A stretch of 64,000 nucleotides of DNA from Mesocricetibacter intestinalis (GCF_004363295.1 NZ_SNYQ01000004.1:97327-161326); one strand, 5' to 3'. Positions 35,792 through 48,964 are shown, counted from the first letter of the stretch. The notes: generated by a model not told the origin, from the letters alone. Numbers and translations: made by a program.

Positions 35792-37333
35792 CTACCACGT
35801 ACTGTTAGCTTTAAAACTATCCAAAATACCTTTCAACGAATCCTTAATTTCATCGTTGTAATTTCCGGTTTTGGTTAATTCCTGCATAAACTCGGCATTA
35901 TTACGGTTGGCATAATCTAAAAGTGCGGTCTCAAAATCCGCAATTTTATTTAGCGCCACTTCTTCCAGATAACCGAATTCCACTGCAAATAACAGAATCG
36001 CCTGATCCGCAACACTTAGCGGCGAATATTGTTTCTGTTTCAGCAACTCGGTAACTTTTTCACCGTGGGATAATTGCTTACGCGTCGCATCGTCAAGATC
36101 GGAGGCAAACTGGGCAAAAGCCGCCAGTTCACGGTACTGAGCAAGTGCGGTACGGATACCGCCGGCTAATTTTTTAATCACTTTAGTCTGCGCCGCACCA
36201 CCTACACGGGATACCGAAATCCCCGGGTTAACCGCAGGGCGGACACCGGCGTTGAATAAGTTGGATTCAAGGAAAATCTGACCGTCGGTAATAGAAATAA
36301 CGTTGGTAGGTACGAATGCGGAAACATCCCCGGCCTGCGTTTCAATAATAGGAAGAGCGGTTAAAGAACCGGTTTTTCCTTTCACTTCACCTTTAGTGAA
36401 GTTTTCTACGTATTCTTCATTTACTCTTGAAGCCCGCTCCAATAAACGGGAGTGAAGATAGAATACGTCTCCCGGGAAGGCTTCGCGGCCCGGCGGACGA
36501 CGTAATAACAAGGAAATTTGACGATAAGCAACAGCCTGTTTGGATAAATCGTCATAAACGATTAAAGCATCTTCTCCGCGATCACGGAAGTATTCGCCCA
36601 TGGCACAACCGGCATAAGGGGCAAGATACTGTAATGCGGCGGATTCCGAAGCTGAGGCCACGACCACAATGGTATTTTTTAATGCGCCGTGTTCTTCCAG
36701 CTTACGCACCACGTTTGCAATGGTGGAAGCTTTCTGACCGATTGCCACATAGATACATTTAATGCCTGAATCACGCTGATTAATAATCGCATCAATAGCC
36801 AAGGCGGTTTTACCTGTTTGACGGTCGCCGATAATCAATTCGCGCTGACCGCGACCTATAGGCACCATGGAGTCAACGGCCTTATAACCGGTCTGAACAG
36901 GCTGATCAACCGATTTACGCTCAATAACCCCCGGAGCAATCACTTCAACCGGCGAGAAACCGTCATTTTCGATTTCGCCTTTACCGTCAATCGGCTGTCC
37001 CAAAGTATTGACCACACGACCTAACAAACCGCGACCTACAGGTACTTCAAGAATACGTCCAGTACATTGAACTTCCATACCTTCGGCTAAATCGGTATAA
37101 GGCCCCATAACAACGGCCCCCACCGAATCGCGCTCAAGGTTCAGCGCCATAGCGTACAGATTACCCGGCAGGGCAATCATTTCCCCCTGCATCACGTCGC
37201 TTAAACCGTGAATACGAATAATACCGTCGCTTACTGAAACTATTGTCCCGGTATTGCGCGCTTCGCTTACCACATCGAACTGGGCAATGCGTTTTTTAAT
37301 CAATTCACTAATTTCTGTTGAATTTAGCTGCAT
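35792..37333 (-). CDS. atpA: AtpA, ATP synthase alpha subunit
   Basis: A 513-residue non-catalytic nucleotide-binding subunit with P-loop [11 protein letters not shown] near 169 and the signature [17 protein letters not shown] near 363. It has two uptake sequences (35921-35929, 36143-36151) near its 3' end. 12 bp after atpH. Confidence 0.98.
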   Translation of the reverse strand: MQLNSTEISELIKKRIAQFDVVSEARNTGTIVSVSDGIIRIHGLSDVMQGEMIALPGNLYAMALNLERDSVGAVVMGPYTDLAEGMEVQCTGRILEVPVGRGLLGRVVNTLGQPIDGKGEIENDGFSPVEVIAPGVIERKSVDQPVQTGYKAVDSMVPIGRGQRELIIGDRQTGKTALAIDAIINQRDSGIKCIYVAIGQKASTIANVVRKLEEHGALKNTIVVVASASESAALQYLAPYAGCAMGEYFRDRGEDALIVYDDLSKQAVAYRQISLLLRRPPGREAFPGDVFYLHSRLLERASRVNEEYVENFTKGEVKGKTGSLTALPIIETQAGDVSAFVPTNVISITDGQIFLESNLFNAGVRPAVNPGISVSRVGGAAQTKVIKKLAGGIRTALAQYRELAAFAQFASDLDDATRKQLSHGEKVTELLKQKQYSPLSVADQAILLFAVEFGYLEEVALNKIADFETALLDYANRNNAEFMQELTKTGNYNDEIKDSLKGILDSFKANSTW

Positions 37334-37345
37334 TTTTTCTTCCTC

Positions 37346-37879
37346 TTATAATTGCAATTCGCTGGCCAGGCGGGTTAATTGTCCGCGACTACTGCCATCG
37401 ATGACGAAATCGTCGGTACGAATAATAACGCCCGCAATTAGCGAACTATCCGTACTGCAATTTAATTTAATTTTACGGGCCAGTCTTTTTTCCATTGCGA
37501 CTGCAATTTTTTGTTCTTGTACGGCATTTAAGGGGTGAGCTGAAATAACCTGAACTTCCGTTACCGCATTATGTTCTTCCACATAGGCGCAGAATTGCTG
37601 AAAAACTGCGGGAAGAACGGTTAAACGCTTATTTTCAGCCATTAACCGAATAAAATTCTGCCCATATTGATCAAGTTGTTCGCCACAGACGGAAATAAAG
37701 CTGTCGGCAATCTTCTGTGCGGAAAAAGATCCGGTTAAAAAACTACGAATTTTTTCGTTATCAACCACAACGGCGGCAAAATTCAACATTTCCGTCCATT
37801 TTTCCACCGCAGCATTTTCCAGCGCAAAATCAAATGCCGCTTTGGCGTAAGGGCGAGCTATGGTAGTTAATTCTGACAT
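37346..37879 (-). CDS. atpH: AtpH, ATP synthase delta subunit
   Basis: A 177-residue stator subunit: [14 protein letters not shown] at the N terminus and, in the C-terminal half, [24 protein letters not shown] (conserved G-x-DGS region). It links F1 to the b-subunit dimer. 12 bp after atpF. Confidence 0.96.
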   Translation of the reverse strand: MSELTTIARPYAKAAFDFALENAAVEKWTEMLNFAAVVVDNEKIRSFLTGSFSAQKIADSFISVCGEQLDQYGQNFIRLMAENKRLTVLPAVFQQFCAYVEEHNAVTEVQVISAHPLNAVQEQKIAVAMEKRLARKIKLNCSTDSSLIAGVIIRTDDFVIDGSSRGQLTRLASELQL

Positions 37880-37891
37880 AGGCCCGACCTT

Positions 37892-38362
37892 TTATAGTTC
37901 TGCAACTAATTTATCAATAATGTCATTGTTAGCCGCTTCATCAACTGTACGGCCCACAATTTTCTCCGCCCCGGCGATGGCAAGCGATGCCACTTTAACC
38001 CGTAATTCTTCTTGTACGCGTTTACGCTCGGCTTCGATCTCAGCATAACCCTGTTCGATAATTTTTGCTTTAGCGGCTTCCGCCTCGGCTTTTACTTCGT
38101 CCAGAATTTCATTGCGCCGTTTATTGGCTAAGTCCAGAATTTCCTGAGCCTGAACCTTGGCTTTATTAATTTCCTGTTCGGCCAGTATTTGCGTATCCGC
38201 CTGCTCTTTTCTTGCCGCTTCGGCAGAAGCCAGCGCATTGGCAATAGAACTCTGACGTTCTTCAATAGCCTTGATGATCGGCGGCCATACGAATTTCATG
38301 CAAAACCATACGAAGATGATAAATGCAATGGTCTGGCCGATTAATGTTGCGTTGATATTCAC
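37892..38362 (-). CDS. atpF: AtpF, ATP synthase b subunit
   Basis: A 156-residue stator protein: a single N-terminal membrane helix (about 5-27, [21 protein letters not shown]) and a long charged coiled coil to the end. Fits the b subunit in length and order. Confidence 0.97.
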   Translation of the reverse strand: MNINATLIGQTIAFIIFVWFCMKFVWPPIIKAIEERQSSIANALASAEAARKEQADTQILAEQEINKAKVQAQEILDLANKRRNEILDEVKAEAEAAKAKIIEQGYAEIEAERKRVQEELRVKVASLAIAGAEKIVGRTVDEAANNDIIDKLVAEL

Positions 38363-38419
38363 AACGGTACCTCCTTTAAAGTTGGTTATTACTCTTAATC
38401 AGAGTAGTCCGTTTCAGAA

Positions 38420-38728
<309 letters not shown>

Positions 38729-38745
38729 TTAAATAAAAACAAATC

Positions 38746-39558
<813 letters not shown>

Positions 39559-39625
39559 CTACAATTGTTAATAAATCTTTATAAACGCCGATAATCACCG
39601 ATTACAGAAATTATCGACGCCAGCT

Positions 39626-40015
39626 TTATTGGCGATTCGAGTTTAGATTAAACAGCAGGGGCAACAGATTATTCAGAATAATGAAAATAAAATAACCCGT
39701 AAAGAGTCCTGCGAAGTCCGGCTTTAAACAGACGAATACCAATATAAAAAAACTCACGGTTAATGCCAATTTTAAGCCTTCACTTTGGTAAAGAACTTTG
39801 GCTTTGTTTTCTACCGGAACATGGCTTTTGATGAAAAGCGCATAGCCGATAAAAGCAATCTGGGGTACAAAAGCAATCAGCGATCCTAACAAAAAGGATG
39901 AAAATTTGTGTGCAAACAAAAGATAAACTATGCCGGCACAGATAAAAATAAGTAATAACTCGACTAGAAAGGCTTTGATATATAACCTTTTTGTGTTAGC
40001 CAGCACTAAGGACAT
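39626..40015 (-). CDS. atpI: AtpI, ATP synthase accessory protein
   Basis: A 129-residue protein with four membrane helices (about 14-32, 36-58, 78-96, 100-120), in the position of atpI ahead of atpB. Sequence in this family is weakly conserved; it assists c-ring assembly or magnesium supply in other bacteria. First gene of the operon. Confidence 0.9.
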   Translation of the reverse strand: MSLVLANTKRLYIKAFLVELLLIFICAGIVYLLFAHKFSSFLLGSLIAFVPQIAFIGYALFIKSHVPVENKAKVLYQSEGLKLALTVSFFILVFVCLKPDFAGLFTGYFIFIILNNLLPLLFNLNSNRQ

Positions 40016-40099
40016 TATTATTTTCTATTACTTTTCAAATACAAACAAACGTCTAAATTATACGGATAACGCTGATTAATGCAATATAATCAATGTATC

Positions 40100-40125
40100 A
40101 AAAATGTTACACAGTTAACATTTTT
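40100..40125. terminator. Inverted repeat between rsmG and atpI
   Basis: AAAAATGTTA and TAACATTTTT with a six-base loop, 31 bp after the rsmG stop. AT-rich stem, so termination would be weak; it could also be an operator for the atp promoter, which should lie here. Confidence 0.4.
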
Positions 40126-40155
40126 GAAAAAATTATGTCCGGGTGAATAGGATAT

Positions 40156-40803
40156 TTATTCTTCCTCTTCAATTCGGATCAAAACCAAATGACGTTCCCC
40201 GATCAATTCCGGTATTTCCAGCCTAATAACCTGAGAAATAACGAACTCTTTATCCAGTTCCTGTGCTTCCAGCGGTTGAAACTGGCCCTTCAACGCATAA
40301 AAAAATCCTTCTCGGTGCGGTAAATGCCGGCACCATCTGCTCATTTCCTTCAGAGAAGCGAAGGCGCGGCTAAGTACTCCGTCAAATTGGTGATCGGGTT
40401 TAAATTCTTCCACCCGGCTTAATACCGGCGTAACATTATTTAACCCCAGCTCGCGTAACGCATTACGAATAAAGCTGATACGTTTGCCAAGACTGTCCAG
40501 CAACACAAAGTGTTTATCCGGATTGATAATGGCTAAGGGCAGTCCGGGCAAGCCCGGGCCGGTACCCACATCAATAAAACGGCTTCCTTGTAAGTAGGGA
40601 CTGACAATAATGCTGTCCAGAATATGTTTCACCAGCATTTCCGCCGGATCACGAACGGAGGTAAGATTATAAGCCTTATTCCATTTATGCAGCAAAAGCA
40701 CGAGCTGCACTAATTGTTGCTTTTGCTGATCGGTAATCGAAAGTGCGGTCTTATTCAGCAGAGTTTCCAATTTTAAACTTAGCTGTTGCCGGAGATTATT
40801 CAT
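40156..40803 (-). CDS. rsmG: RsmG, 16S rRNA (guanine527-N7)-methyltransferase
   Basis: Start at the ATG at 40803 with GGAAG upstream (the open frame runs further but overlaps mnmG); 215 residues. [14 protein letters not shown], the SAM motif [17 protein letters not shown] near 73 and [10 protein letters not shown] identify it. It methylates G527 of 16S rRNA; loss gives low-level streptomycin resistance. 10 bp after mnmG. Confidence 0.97.
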   Translation of the reverse strand: MNNLRQQLSLKLETLLNKTALSITDQQKQQLVQLVLLLHKWNKAYNLTSVRDPAEMLVKHILDSIIVSPYLQGSRFIDVGTGPGLPGLPLAIINPDKHFVLLDSLGKRISFIRNALRELGLNNVTPVLSRVEEFKPDHQFDGVLSRAFASLKEMSRWCRHLPHREGFFYALKGQFQPLEAQELDKEFVISQVIRLEIPELIGERHLVLIRIEEEE

Positions 40804-40813
40804 TGTCGCTTCC

Positions 40814-42703
40814 TTATTCGCCGCGTTTGAGCATACCCTGTTTTTTAAGATAAACCAGCAAAATGGAAATCGCCGCCGGCGTAATTCCCGAAATACGGCT
40901 CGCCTGCCCGATGGATACCGGGCGATGCTGTTCCAGTTTTGCACGGACTTCATTGGATAAACCGGAAATGGAAGTATAATCGAAATCCGCCGGGATTAAG
41001 GTATTTTCATGGCGCTTACGGCGCTCGATTTCTTCTTGCTGGTGCTCAATATAACCCTGATATTTAATCGCTATTTCAACCTGTTCTACCGCTTCTTTAT
41101 CATCCATAGCCGGCTTAAAAGGTGTAAGTGCGGTTAAAATCTGATAATTCATTTCCGGACGGCGCAATAAATCTTCTCCGTTGGCTTCTCGTACCAAGGG
41201 GCTTCCTAATACCTGATTGGCTTCGTCCAGATATTCGGAACGCGGATGCAGCCAAATCTGGCTTAAACGTTGCCGTTCCCGTTCGATATTTTCCATTTTC
41301 TGATTAAAGCGGGCCCAACGTTTTTCATCAATTAAACCCAATTGATGAGCAATAGGAGTTAAACGAATATCCGCATTATCTTCGCGTAATAACAGGCGAT
41401 ACTCGGCACGGGAGGTAAACACGCGATAAGGTTCCTTGGTACCCAAGGTACAGAGATCGTCTACCAGGACGCCCATATAAGCCTGATCGCGACGCGGATA
41501 CCAAGCTTCCTGCTCGCGCACATATAAGGCGGCATTAATGCCGGCCAGCAATCCCTGTGCCGCCGCTTCTTCATAACCCGTAGTTCCGTTAATCTGTCCG
41601 GCAAAGAACAGTCCCTTTATCGCTTTGGTTTCCAGTGAAGGTTTCAAATCGCGCGGATCAAAATAGTCGTATTCAATGGCATAACCGGGCTTAACGATTC
41701 GCGCTTTTTCCAGCCCGTACATGGAATTAACGATCTTCATTTGAACGTCAAAGGGCAGGCTGGTGGAAATCCCGTTCGGATAGATCTCATTACTGGTTAA
41801 ACCTTCGGGTTCAAGGTAGATCTGATGAGAATTCCGTTCGGCAAAACGCATTACCTTATCTTCGATGGAAGGGCAGTAACGGGGGCCGATCCCCTCTATA
41901 ATTCCGGCGTACATCGGACTGCGATCCAAATTATTGCGGATCACTTCATGGGTTTGTTCATTGGTATGTGTGATATAGCAAGGGATCTGACGGGGATGTT
42001 GATCTTTGCTGCCCATAAAAGAAAACACCGGCAGCTGTTCATCACCATATTGTTTGGCCAGAAGATCAAAATTGATGGTTCGGGCATCTAAACGCGGCGG
42101 CGTACCCGTTTTCAGGCGACCGGTTCGCAACCCCAGCTCACGTAAACGCTCGGCTAAATTAACGGAAGCCGGATCTCCCGCCCGTCCGCCGCTATAATTT
42201 TCCAAACCTATATGGATCTTACCGGCTAAAAAAGTACCTGCGGTTAATACTACCGCTTTAGCGCTAAATTTAAGCCCCATTTTCGTCGTAACCGCACAAA
42301 CGCTATCCTGCTCTAAAATAATATCCGTAACTTCCTGTTGGAAAATATCCAAATTCGGCTGATTTTCCAGTGCGATCCTTACCGCCTGGCGATACAAAAC
42401 ACGATCCGCCTGGGCTCTTGTAGCGCGTACCGCCGGACCTTTACTGGCATTTAAAGTACGAAACTGAATCCCGGCCTGATCCGCCGCACTGGCCATTAAT
42501 CCGCCCATGGCATCTATTTCTCTGACCAGATGCCCTTTGCCGATGCCGCCGATAGCCGGATTACAGGACATCTGTCCTAAAGTATCTATATTATGGGTAA
42601 GTAGTAAGGTTTTAATTCCCATTCTGGCGGGAGCTAATGCGGCTTCGGTACCGGCATGACCGCCGCCGATGACAATGACGTCATAATTTTCGGTATAAAA
42701 CAT
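40814..42703 (-). CDS. mnmG: MnmG (GidA), tRNA uridine-34 modification enzyme
   Basis: A 629-residue FAD protein: the dinucleotide-binding [17 protein letters not shown] lies near residue 13, [19 protein letters not shown] near 47, and [21 protein letters not shown] near 363. With MnmE it installs the cmnm5 group at U34 of several tRNAs. The adjacent origin-like region upstream is the typical gammaproteobacterial place for it. An uptake sequence lies at 41126-41134. Confidence 0.98.
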   Translation of the reverse strand: MFYTENYDVIVIGGGHAGTEAALAPARMGIKTLLLTHNIDTLGQMSCNPAIGGIGKGHLVREIDAMGGLMASAADQAGIQFRTLNASKGPAVRATRAQADRVLYRQAVRIALENQPNLDIFQQEVTDIILEQDSVCAVTTKMGLKFSAKAVVLTAGTFLAGKIHIGLENYSGGRAGDPASVNLAERLRELGLRTGRLKTGTPPRLDARTINFDLLAKQYGDEQLPVFSFMGSKDQHPRQIPCYITHTNEQTHEVIRNNLDRSPMYAGIIEGIGPRYCPSIEDKVMRFAERNSHQIYLEPEGLTSNEIYPNGISTSLPFDVQMKIVNSMYGLEKARIVKPGYAIEYDYFDPRDLKPSLETKAIKGLFFAGQINGTTGYEEAAAQGLLAGINAALYVREQEAWYPRRDQAYMGVLVDDLCTLGTKEPYRVFTSRAEYRLLLREDNADIRLTPIAHQLGLIDEKRWARFNQKMENIERERQRLSQIWLHPRSEYLDEANQVLGSPLVREANGEDLLRRPEMNYQILTALTPFKPAMDDKEAVEQVEIAIKYQGYIEHQQEEIERRKRHENTLIPADFDYTSISGLSNEVRAKLEQHRPVSIGQASRISGITPAAISILLVYLKKQGMLKRGE

Positions 42704-42719
42704 ATTGACCTTGTAAAGA

Positions 42720-43115
42720 TGATTTGATCTTTTTTGATGTGATTTGGAAATAATCGGCTATTGTACTTAAATTTTAACAAGCTTCAAAGGGGCTTTTATT
42801 GATCCCTGTGATAAAGATCCTCTGCTATTTTCCCTCGGATCGGAAAGTGGTTTTAAGTAATAAAAGATCTTAAATATATAGATAAAGATCTTATTACTAT
42901 AATTATTAGGATCCTTTTACGATGTGCATAAGATCCTTTTTCCCTTTTAAATAAACAACTTGGATCTTATTTAAAACTGTTAGGATCCGACCTGGAACCC
43001 GGTTAAAACCTGTGTATAAATTACCTACTTATACACAGTTGCTAAGGACGATTTTTTTGTACATGGGTTAAATACAGATTTTCTACAAAGTTTTCGTCAT
43101 CTTATCCACAGGCGA
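42720..43115. other. Probable chromosomal replication origin oriC
   Basis: No gene in this stretch. It has four matches to the DnaA box TTATNCACA: 42923-42931 (minus), 43011-43019 (minus), 43029-43037 (plus) and 43102-43110 (plus). Ten GATC sites lie between 42726 and 42987, several within AAAGATCTTA-like repeats, and there is an AT-rich block at about 42850-42960 that fits the unwinding element. It is directly upstream of mnmG, as in E. coli. Dam/SeqA control would follow from the GATC cluster. Confidence 0.9.
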
Positions 43116-43152
43116 TTAGCAATAATATTTTGCTTATTAAAAGGATAAATAT

Positions 43153-43194
43153 AAAAAACCCCCTGAAAGATAATCAATTTTCAGAGGGTTTTTT
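43153..43194 (-). terminator. Terminator after the small lipoprotein gene, beside oriC
   Basis: AAAAAACCCCCTGAAA against TTTCAGAGGGTTTTTT, a 16-bp stem with one mismatch; T run on the minus strand after the gene at 43224. Confidence 0.88.
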
Positions 43195-43223
43195 GGTATT
43201 ACAAGTTCAAAAACTGCTATTTG

Positions 43224-43478
43224 CTATTCTTGTTGCGGGGCTACGCTAATGGTTTTTCCCTGTAAATTTTCATTCAAACCTTTATTAAGTTGATCAATGA
43301 TCTGCTTTTTATTTTTATTGATGGCATCGGCAAGCTTAGCATATTGTTCCGGCGTTAAGGGAACGCTTTGTCCGCTTTGCTGAGGCGCTGCATTTGCCCG
43401 GGTTGACTGGTTATGCTCGAGGCCTACGCAAGCACTTAGACCGAGAACCATAATAGGAATAATAAGATATTTTTTCAT
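43224..43478 (-). CDS. Small lipoprotein of unknown function
   Basis: An 84-residue protein with a lipobox LSAC (Cys17) after MKKYLIIPIMVLG. The mature part is short and polar with TPEQYAKLADAINKNKKQI, probably a helical segment. I do not recognise a function; short lipoproteins of this sort occur across Pasteurellaceae. Single gene between oriC and talB with its own terminator. Confidence 0.75.
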   Translation of the reverse strand: MKKYLIIPIMVLGLSACVGLEHNQSTRANAAPQQSGQSVPLTPEQYAKLADAINKNKKQIIDQLNKGLNENLQGKTISVAPQQE

Positions 43479-43583
43479 ATTGATTGTTTTCCGTTATTTA
43501 ATAGTTTAAAAAAATGCAATCTTTGCCATTTGTCCGATTGCATTTTCTCTATTTCATTGAAATTAAAGGCTTATAAAGCCAGA

Positions 43584-44537
43584 TTAAAGCTTAGCGCTCA
43601 ACATAGCTTCCAGTTTTTCAATATCCGCACCGAATTTACGGATACCTTCGGCCAGTTTTTCCACCGCCATGGCGTCGCTGTTATGCTGCCAGTAAAATTG
43701 GCTTTCGGTCAAAGGTTCCGGTTTAGCCTGGATTTCACCTTTGAATTCCAGTTTACGAACCAGCTCGTTGCTGCTTTCCTGTAATTCTTTTAATAAAGCC
43801 GGTGCAATGGTCAGACGATCGCAACCCGCCAATTCGGTGATTTCACCGATATTGCGGAAGCTGGCACCCATAACGATGGTGTTATATCCATAGCGTTTGT
43901 AATAGTCATAGATTTGGCTGACGGAGATTACGCCCGGATCTTCATGAGGCGCGTAGTCTTTTTTCTCACCATTGGCTTTGTACCAGTCGAGAATACGACC
44001 GACAAAAGGAGAAATAAGATAAACACCCGCTTCGGCACAGGCTCTGGCTTGTGCCTGAGAGAATAATAGGGTCAGATTACAGTTAATATTTTCCTTTTCC
44101 AGAATTTCCGCCGCACGGATTCCCTGCCAGGTGGAGGCTATCTTAATCAGAATACGTTCATTCGGAATACCGGCCTGGTTGTAAAGGGCAATCAGTTTAC
44201 GCGCTTTTTCCACCGTAGCCTGAGTATCATAGGAAAGTCGGGCATCTACTTCGGTGGATATGCGTCCCGGCACAATTTTCAGAATTTCCAAGCCTATATT
44301 CACCGCCAGTTTATCCTCGGCATCGATTAATTGTTGCGCTTTATCCCGGCTTTGAGCTTTGGCATAGGCAACGGCATCATCAATCAGATTGGCATATTGC
44401 GGCAGGGCTGATGCACTTAAAATCAGAGAAGGATTGGTGGTAGCATCTTGTGGCTGATATTTCTTAATAGCTTCTATATCTCCGGTATCGGCGACGACAA
44501 CGGTCATATTGCGCAGTGCATCCAGTTGTGTAATCAT
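43584..44537 (-). CDS. talB: TalB, transaldolase
   Basis: A 317-residue class I transaldolase. The N-terminal TTNPSLIL block is near 34; the Schiff-base lysine is in [13 protein letters not shown] near 131. It transfers dihydroxyacetone units in the non-oxidative pentose phosphate pathway, which also serves xylose use by the xyl genes nearby. Single gene. Confidence 0.97.
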   Translation of the reverse strand: MITQLDALRNMTVVVADTGDIEAIKKYQPQDATTNPSLILSASALPQYANLIDDAVAYAKAQSRDKAQQLIDAEDKLAVNIGLEILKIVPGRISTEVDARLSYDTQATVEKARKLIALYNQAGIPNERILIKIASTWQGIRAAEILEKENINCNLTLLFSQAQARACAEAGVYLISPFVGRILDWYKANGEKKDYAPHEDPGVISVSQIYDYYKRYGYNTIVMGASFRNIGEITELAGCDRLTIAPALLKELQESSNELVRKLEFKGEIQAKPEPLTESQFYWQHNSDAMAVEKLAEGIRKFGADIEKLEAMLSAKL

Positions 44538-44725
44538 AATTTTCCTCTACTACTTTTAGTTTGCTGGTGAAATTTATTCTGATAATAAAATCTGTTACCT
44601 GAATGAGAATACGATAACATATATTTAAATGGGTTTGGCATGTATTTTATCATTGGAATTGATAGAGCAATCCTTAAAAAAAGGACAACCAACTGTTAAT
44701 AATACTGATATTTCAATCGGATAAC

Positions 44726-44741
44726 TGTGATTTTGATCACA
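44726..44741. promoter_or_regulatory. CRP-like site upstream of tag
   Basis: TGTGATTTTGATCACA, a full match to TGTGA-N6-TCACA. It ends 15 bp before the tag start codon and 185 bp from the divergent talB start, so it may act on tag as a repressor site or on talB from a distance. Confidence 0.7.
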
Positions 44742-44756
44742 AATAACGGAGTCATT

Positions 44757-45323
44757 ATGCTTAAACGCTGTTCTTGGTGTGAAAGTTCCGAGCTTTATCT
44801 TAATTATCATGACAATGAGTGGGGAAAACCGGAATACGACAGCTTGAAACTATTTGAAAAAATTTGTCTGGAAGGTCAGCAGGCGGGGCTATCATGGATT
44901 ACCGTTCTCAAAAAAAGAGAAAATTACCGCCATGCCTTTTATTTTTTTGATCCGGTAAAGATTGCGGCAATGACGGCGCAGGATATCGATAGGTTGGCGC
45001 ATAACCCGGGACTTATCCGCCACAGGGCGAAGTTGCAGGCCGTGGTAACTAATGCCCGAGCTTATCTGGCCATGGAAAAGAGCGGTCAAAATTTCAGTGA
45101 TTTTATTTGGTCTTTTGTGGATCATCGGCCGCGTGTAAATGATATTCCCGAACTTAAAGCGGTACCGACAAAAAGTGAAATTTCCGCCGCCATGTCTAAG
45201 GCTTTAAAGAAAAAAGGCTTTGTTTTTGTTGGTGAAACCATCTGCTATGCCTTTATGCAGTCCATGGGACTGGTGGATGATCATCTCAATGATTGTTTTT
45301 GTAAAAATAGGGAAAACAAGTAA
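44757..45323 (+). CDS. tag: Tag, DNA-3-methyladenine glycosylase I
   Basis: Start at the ATG at 44757 (MLKRCSWC); 188 residues. Zinc-binding Cys residues in CSWC near the N terminus, HDNEWGKPEYDSLKLFEKICLEGQQAGLSW conserved (first part residues 18-37), and the C-terminal SMGLVDDHLNDC. It removes 3-methyladenine from DNA. Divergent from talB. Confidence 0.95.
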   Translation: MLKRCSWCESSELYLNYHDNEWGKPEYDSLKLFEKICLEGQQAGLSWITVLKKRENYRHAFYFFDPVKIAAMTAQDIDRLAHNPGLIRHRAKLQAVVTNARAYLAMEKSGQNFSDFIWSFVDHRPRVNDIPELKAVPTKSEISAAMSKALKKKGFVFVGETICYAFMQSMGLVDDHLNDCFCKNRENK

Positions 45324-45404
45324 GTTTGAGCTATTCCCTCCGTCTGTATAAAACTCGAATTTTAGAGTATAATTTTGCCAATTTTTAGCTGGAATAATGA
45401 CCCG

Positions 45405-47750
45405 ATGAAAAAAAACGCCTATAGCCTACTTTCCTTTTCTTTATTAACCCTTTTTTACAGTAGCCAGGGATATGCGGATTTAACCGCCCGCTGTTTAGCC
45501 GCTGTGCCGCATTTTAGCGGAGAACCTGTTAGCGGTGATGTAAATAATCTGCCGGTTTATATTGAAGCGGACAGTGCGGAGCTGAATCAATCGAAAAATG
45601 CCCTTTATCAGGGAAATGTGGAATTGAAGCAGGGGAATCGTCATCTGATTTCCGAACAGGCGGAAGTGGTGCAATCCGGCGGCGGGGCGAATATACAGCG
45701 TTATGCCTATGTGAGAAAGGGATTTGATTACAAGGATAATCTAATTAATCTGAAGGGAGATAATGCAAAAATAAATCTTAACAGTAAAGATGCGGATCTG
45801 GAGAATGCCGATTATCAGTTTGTAGGTCGGCAAGGTCGCGGTAGTGCCGAAAGTGCCGAAATGCGTGCCGATTACCGTTTGCTGAAAAATGCCGTTTTTA
45901 CTTCCTGTCTGCCTGATGATAAATCCTGGAGCATAGAGGCTGTGGAAATGCGCCAGCATATAAAGGAAGAATATGCGGAAATGTGGCATGCCCGTTTTAA
46001 AGTAGCCGGCGTACCGGTTTTTTATACTCCTTATTTACAGTTTCCAATCGGTGATCGCCGTCGCTCCGGGTTATTGTTCCCCGCAGCAGGTTCTTCCAGT
46101 CGCGATGGTTACTGGTATTCTCAGCCGGTTTACTGGAATATAGCTCCTAATTACGATATGACCTTGGCACCTAAGTATATGTCGCACCGCGGTTGGCAAT
46201 TAAACGGCGAATTCCGCTATTTAACCTTATTGGGTGAAGGTAAAATTGCCGGTGAATATTTAAGCCGTGATCGTTATAAGGATTATATCGGGGAAAATAA
46301 ATCCCGCCACCTGTTCTACTGGACTCATTATGCCAAATTGCTGGATAACTGGCGTCTTTCCATTAACTATACCAAAGTAAGCGATAAGCGCTATTTTACC
46401 GATTTCGATTCTCCTTACGGCAGCAGTACCGACGGTTACGCGGATCAAACCTTTAAACTCAGCTATTATCAGCCTAACTATAATTTATCCATTTCCTCCA
46501 AACAGTTCCAAGTGTTTGACGAAGTGGATATAGGTCCTTACTATGCCTTACCGCAAATCGATTACAATTATTATCGCAACGGTTTAGCGCAGGGGTGGCT
46601 GGATTTCAAACTGTTTGCACAGGCGGTACATTTCGATAATGAAAGCAATTTAATGCCGACCGCATGGCGTTTTCATCTCGAACCCAGCCTTAATCTGCCG
46701 CTTTCCAACCGATACGGCAGCATGAATATCGAAACCAAACTGTATGCTACCCATTATCAGCAGAAGAAAGGTAACGGCGCCGGGGCGGAAGAGGTACAGC
46801 GTTCGGTAAACCGTGTTCTGCCTCAGCTGAAAGTGGATTTACAGACGGTTCTGGCCAGTAACCAAAGCTTTATCCAAGGTTATACGCAAACATTGGAACC
46901 TCATATTCAATATTTATACCGTCCTTATAAGGACCAAAGTAATATAGGTTCCAGACTGAATACCGAATACCTTGGTTTCGGCTATGATTCCGCCTTATTA
47001 CAGCAGGATTATTTTTCATTATTCCGTGATCGCCGTTACAGCGGTTTAGACAGAATAGCTTCCGCTAATCAGATTACCCTGGGCGGAACCTCCCGTTTTT
47101 ATGATCAAAATGCCGAAGAACGTTTTAATCTTTCTCTGGGACAAACTGTTTATTTGAATAATTCGCGCATTGATGATAAAAATGCCACCTCGGGGCGTTC
47201 TTCCTCTTGGTCGCTGGAAAATAACTGGAAGATCAGCGACAGCTGGAACTGGCGGGGCAGCTATCAGTACGATACGCGCCTGAATGAAGTTTCGTTGGCC
47301 AATGCCAGTCTTGAATTTAATCCGGAAAAGAGCAATCTGTTACAACTGAACTATCGTTACGCCAGTAAAGACTATATTAATCAGAACCTGACCTCCGGTG
47401 CCAACAGCTACAATCAGAATATAAAGCAAGTCGGTATTACTGCCGCCTGGGAGCTTAGTGATAATTGGGCGTTGGTCGGTCGTTATTATCATGATATTGC
47501 CTTGGGTAAAGCGGTGGAACAATATGCGGGTATCCGCTACAACACCTGTTGTTGGTCGATGGGAGTAGGTGCCAGACGCTATTTGACCAGTAAATCCAAT
47601 CGCAGTTATAGCAACGATAAAGAAGTTTTCTACGACAACAGTTTCGGTATTACCTTTGAATTACGCGGTTTAGGTAATGATCATCACAGCGGTATTGTAG
47701 AAATGCTGGAAAAAGGTATGTTGCCTTATATTCGACCTTTCAACCTGTAA
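45405..47750 (+). CDS. lptD: LptD, LPS-assembly outer membrane protein
   Basis: Start at the ATG at 45405 with a signal peptide ending near GYA; 781 residues. An N-terminal OstA/LptA-like domain ([29 protein letters not shown] region) is followed by a beta barrel. Four cysteines are visible (in TARC, FTSC and the pair NTCCW), matching the disulphide pattern of LptD. It inserts lipopolysaccharide in the outer leaflet with LptE. The stop is followed by a terminator. Confidence 0.97.
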   Translation: MKKNAYSLLSFSLLTLFYSSQGYADLTARCLAAVPHFSGEPVSGDVNNLPVYIEADSAELNQSKNALYQGNVELKQGNRHLISEQAEVVQSGGGANIQRYAYVRKGFDYKDNLINLKGDNAKINLNSKDADLENADYQFVGRQGRGSAESAEMRADYRLLKNAVFTSCLPDDKSWSIEAVEMRQHIKEEYAEMWHARFKVAGVPVFYTPYLQFPIGDRRRSGLLFPAAGSSSRDGYWYSQPVYWNIAPNYDMTLAPKYMSHRGWQLNGEFRYLTLLGEGKIAGEYLSRDRYKDYIGENKSRHLFYWTHYAKLLDNWRLSINYTKVSDKRYFTDFDSPYGSSTDGYADQTFKLSYYQPNYNLSISSKQFQVFDEVDIGPYYALPQIDYNYYRNGLAQGWLDFKLFAQAVHFDNESNLMPTAWRFHLEPSLNLPLSNRYGSMNIETKLYATHYQQKKGNGAGAEEVQRSVNRVLPQLKVDLQTVLASNQSFIQGYTQTLEPHIQYLYRPYKDQSNIGSRLNTEYLGFGYDSALLQQDYFSLFRDRRYSGLDRIASANQITLGGTSRFYDQNAEERFNLSLGQTVYLNNSRIDDKNATSGRSSSWSLENNWKISDSWNWRGSYQYDTRLNEVSLANASLEFNPEKSNLLQLNYRYASKDYINQNLTSGANSYNQNIKQVGITAAWELSDNWALVGRYYHDIALGKAVEQYAGIRYNTCCWSMGVGARRYLTSKSNRSYSNDKEVFYDNSFGITFELRGLGNDHHSGIVEMLEKGMLPYIRPFNL

Positions 47751-47761
47751 AATAAAAATAA

Positions 47762-47779
47762 GGGGCTTGAAAAAGCCCC
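47762..47779 (+). terminator. Terminator of lptD
   Basis: GGGGCTT/AAGCCCC stem with a four-base loop, followed by GTTCTTTT, 11 bp after the lptD stop. Confidence 0.88.
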
Positions 47780-47868
47780 GTTCTTTTATCGGTTACCGCC
47801 CGCTTCGAAGTTCTTATTTTTTTCTCCGCTATGATAGAATCTGTGCGGTTTATTTTGGAATACATCAT

Positions 47869-48963
47869 ATGCAGTCTTTACCTCTTGAACAATATTCGGA
47901 CTTATTGAACAAAAAAACGCAAAAACTAACCGCACTTTTAGCCCCTTTTGACGCACCGGCACTTGAAGTTTTCGCTTCTCCCCCGCAGCATTATCGAATG
48001 CGGGCGGAATTTCGTATTTGGCACGACAAAGATGATTTTTACCATGTGATGTTTGATCAGCAAAGCGGCCGTTGCTATCGGGTGGATAGTTTTCCGGTGG
48101 CGAGCGAACTGATCAATGTGATGATGAAAGCCTTGCTGCCTCTGCTGAAAGAAAAAGAAATTCTGCGCCATAAATTATTTCAGATAGATTATTTAAGTAC
48201 CCTGAGTAATAAAATAATCGTCAGTCTGCTTTATCATAAAGTTTTGCAACAGGAATGGATTGAAGCCGCACAAATATTGAAAAATAAGTTACAGCAAAAG
48301 GGTTTCGATTTGCAGCTTATCGGGCGCGCCAGTAAACAGAAAATCTGTTTACAACAGGATTTTGTTGATGAGGTTTTAGCGCTGAAAGGAAAAAACTATA
48401 TTTATCGCCAAGTGGAAAACAGCTTCACTCAGCCGAATGCCCGAATCAATATAAAAATGCTGGAATGGGCGATGGATTGTACCGCCGGCAGCCGTGGCGA
48501 TTTACTTGAGCTTTATTGTGGCAACGGTAATTTTTCCGTGGCGCTGGCGGCTAATTTCAACAAGGTACTGGCTACTGAAATCGCTAAGCCTTCGGTAGCT
48601 GCGGCACAGTTTAATATTGCCGCCAATAATATTAATAATTTGCATATTATTCGTATGTCGGCGGAGGAATTTACCCAGGCCCTTAACGGGGTAAGAAAGT
48701 TTAATCGTTTACAGAATATTGATCTCGACGCTTATCAATGCGATACCGTTTTGGTTGATCCGCCACGCGCCGGGCTGGATAAGCAGACGTTAAAATTGAT
48801 CAGCGGATATCAACGGATTCTGTATATCTCCTGTAATCCCCATACCCTATGCGATAATTTAGCGCAATTGTGTGCAACCCATAGTATTCAACGTGCCGCC
48901 CTGTTTGATCAGTTCCCTTATACGGAACATATGGAAAGCGGGGTTTGGTTAGTTCGGAAATAA
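47869..48963 (+). CDS. trmA: TrmA, tRNA (uracil-54-C5)-methyltransferase
   Basis: Start at the ATG at 47869 (MQSLPLEQY); 364 residues. SAM motif [15 protein letters not shown] near 216, VDPPRAGLD near 297, the nucleophilic Cys in YISCNPHTL near 323 and the C-terminal catalytic Glu in TEHMESG. It makes ribothymidine at position 54 of tRNA. An uptake sequence is embedded near the 5' end (47929-47937). rsmJ follows at once. Confidence 0.97.
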   Translation: MQSLPLEQYSDLLNKKTQKLTALLAPFDAPALEVFASPPQHYRMRAEFRIWHDKDDFYHVMFDQQSGRCYRVDSFPVASELINVMMKALLPLLKEKEILRHKLFQIDYLSTLSNKIIVSLLYHKVLQQEWIEAAQILKNKLQQKGFDLQLIGRASKQKICLQQDFVDEVLALKGKNYIYRQVENSFTQPNARINIKMLEWAMDCTAGSRGDLLELYCGNGNFSVALAANFNKVLATEIAKPSVAAAQFNIAANNINNLHIIRMSAEEFTQALNGVRKFNRLQNIDLDAYQCDTVLVDPPRAGLDKQTLKLISGYQRILYISCNPHTLCDNLAQLCATHSIQRAALFDQFPYTEHMESGVWLVRK

Positions 48964-48964
48964 T

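Noticed and set aside
44625..44810. 61-codon minus-strand frame between talB and tag
   Set aside because: Overlaps the tag start and CRP site, no ribosome site, no recognisable sequence.
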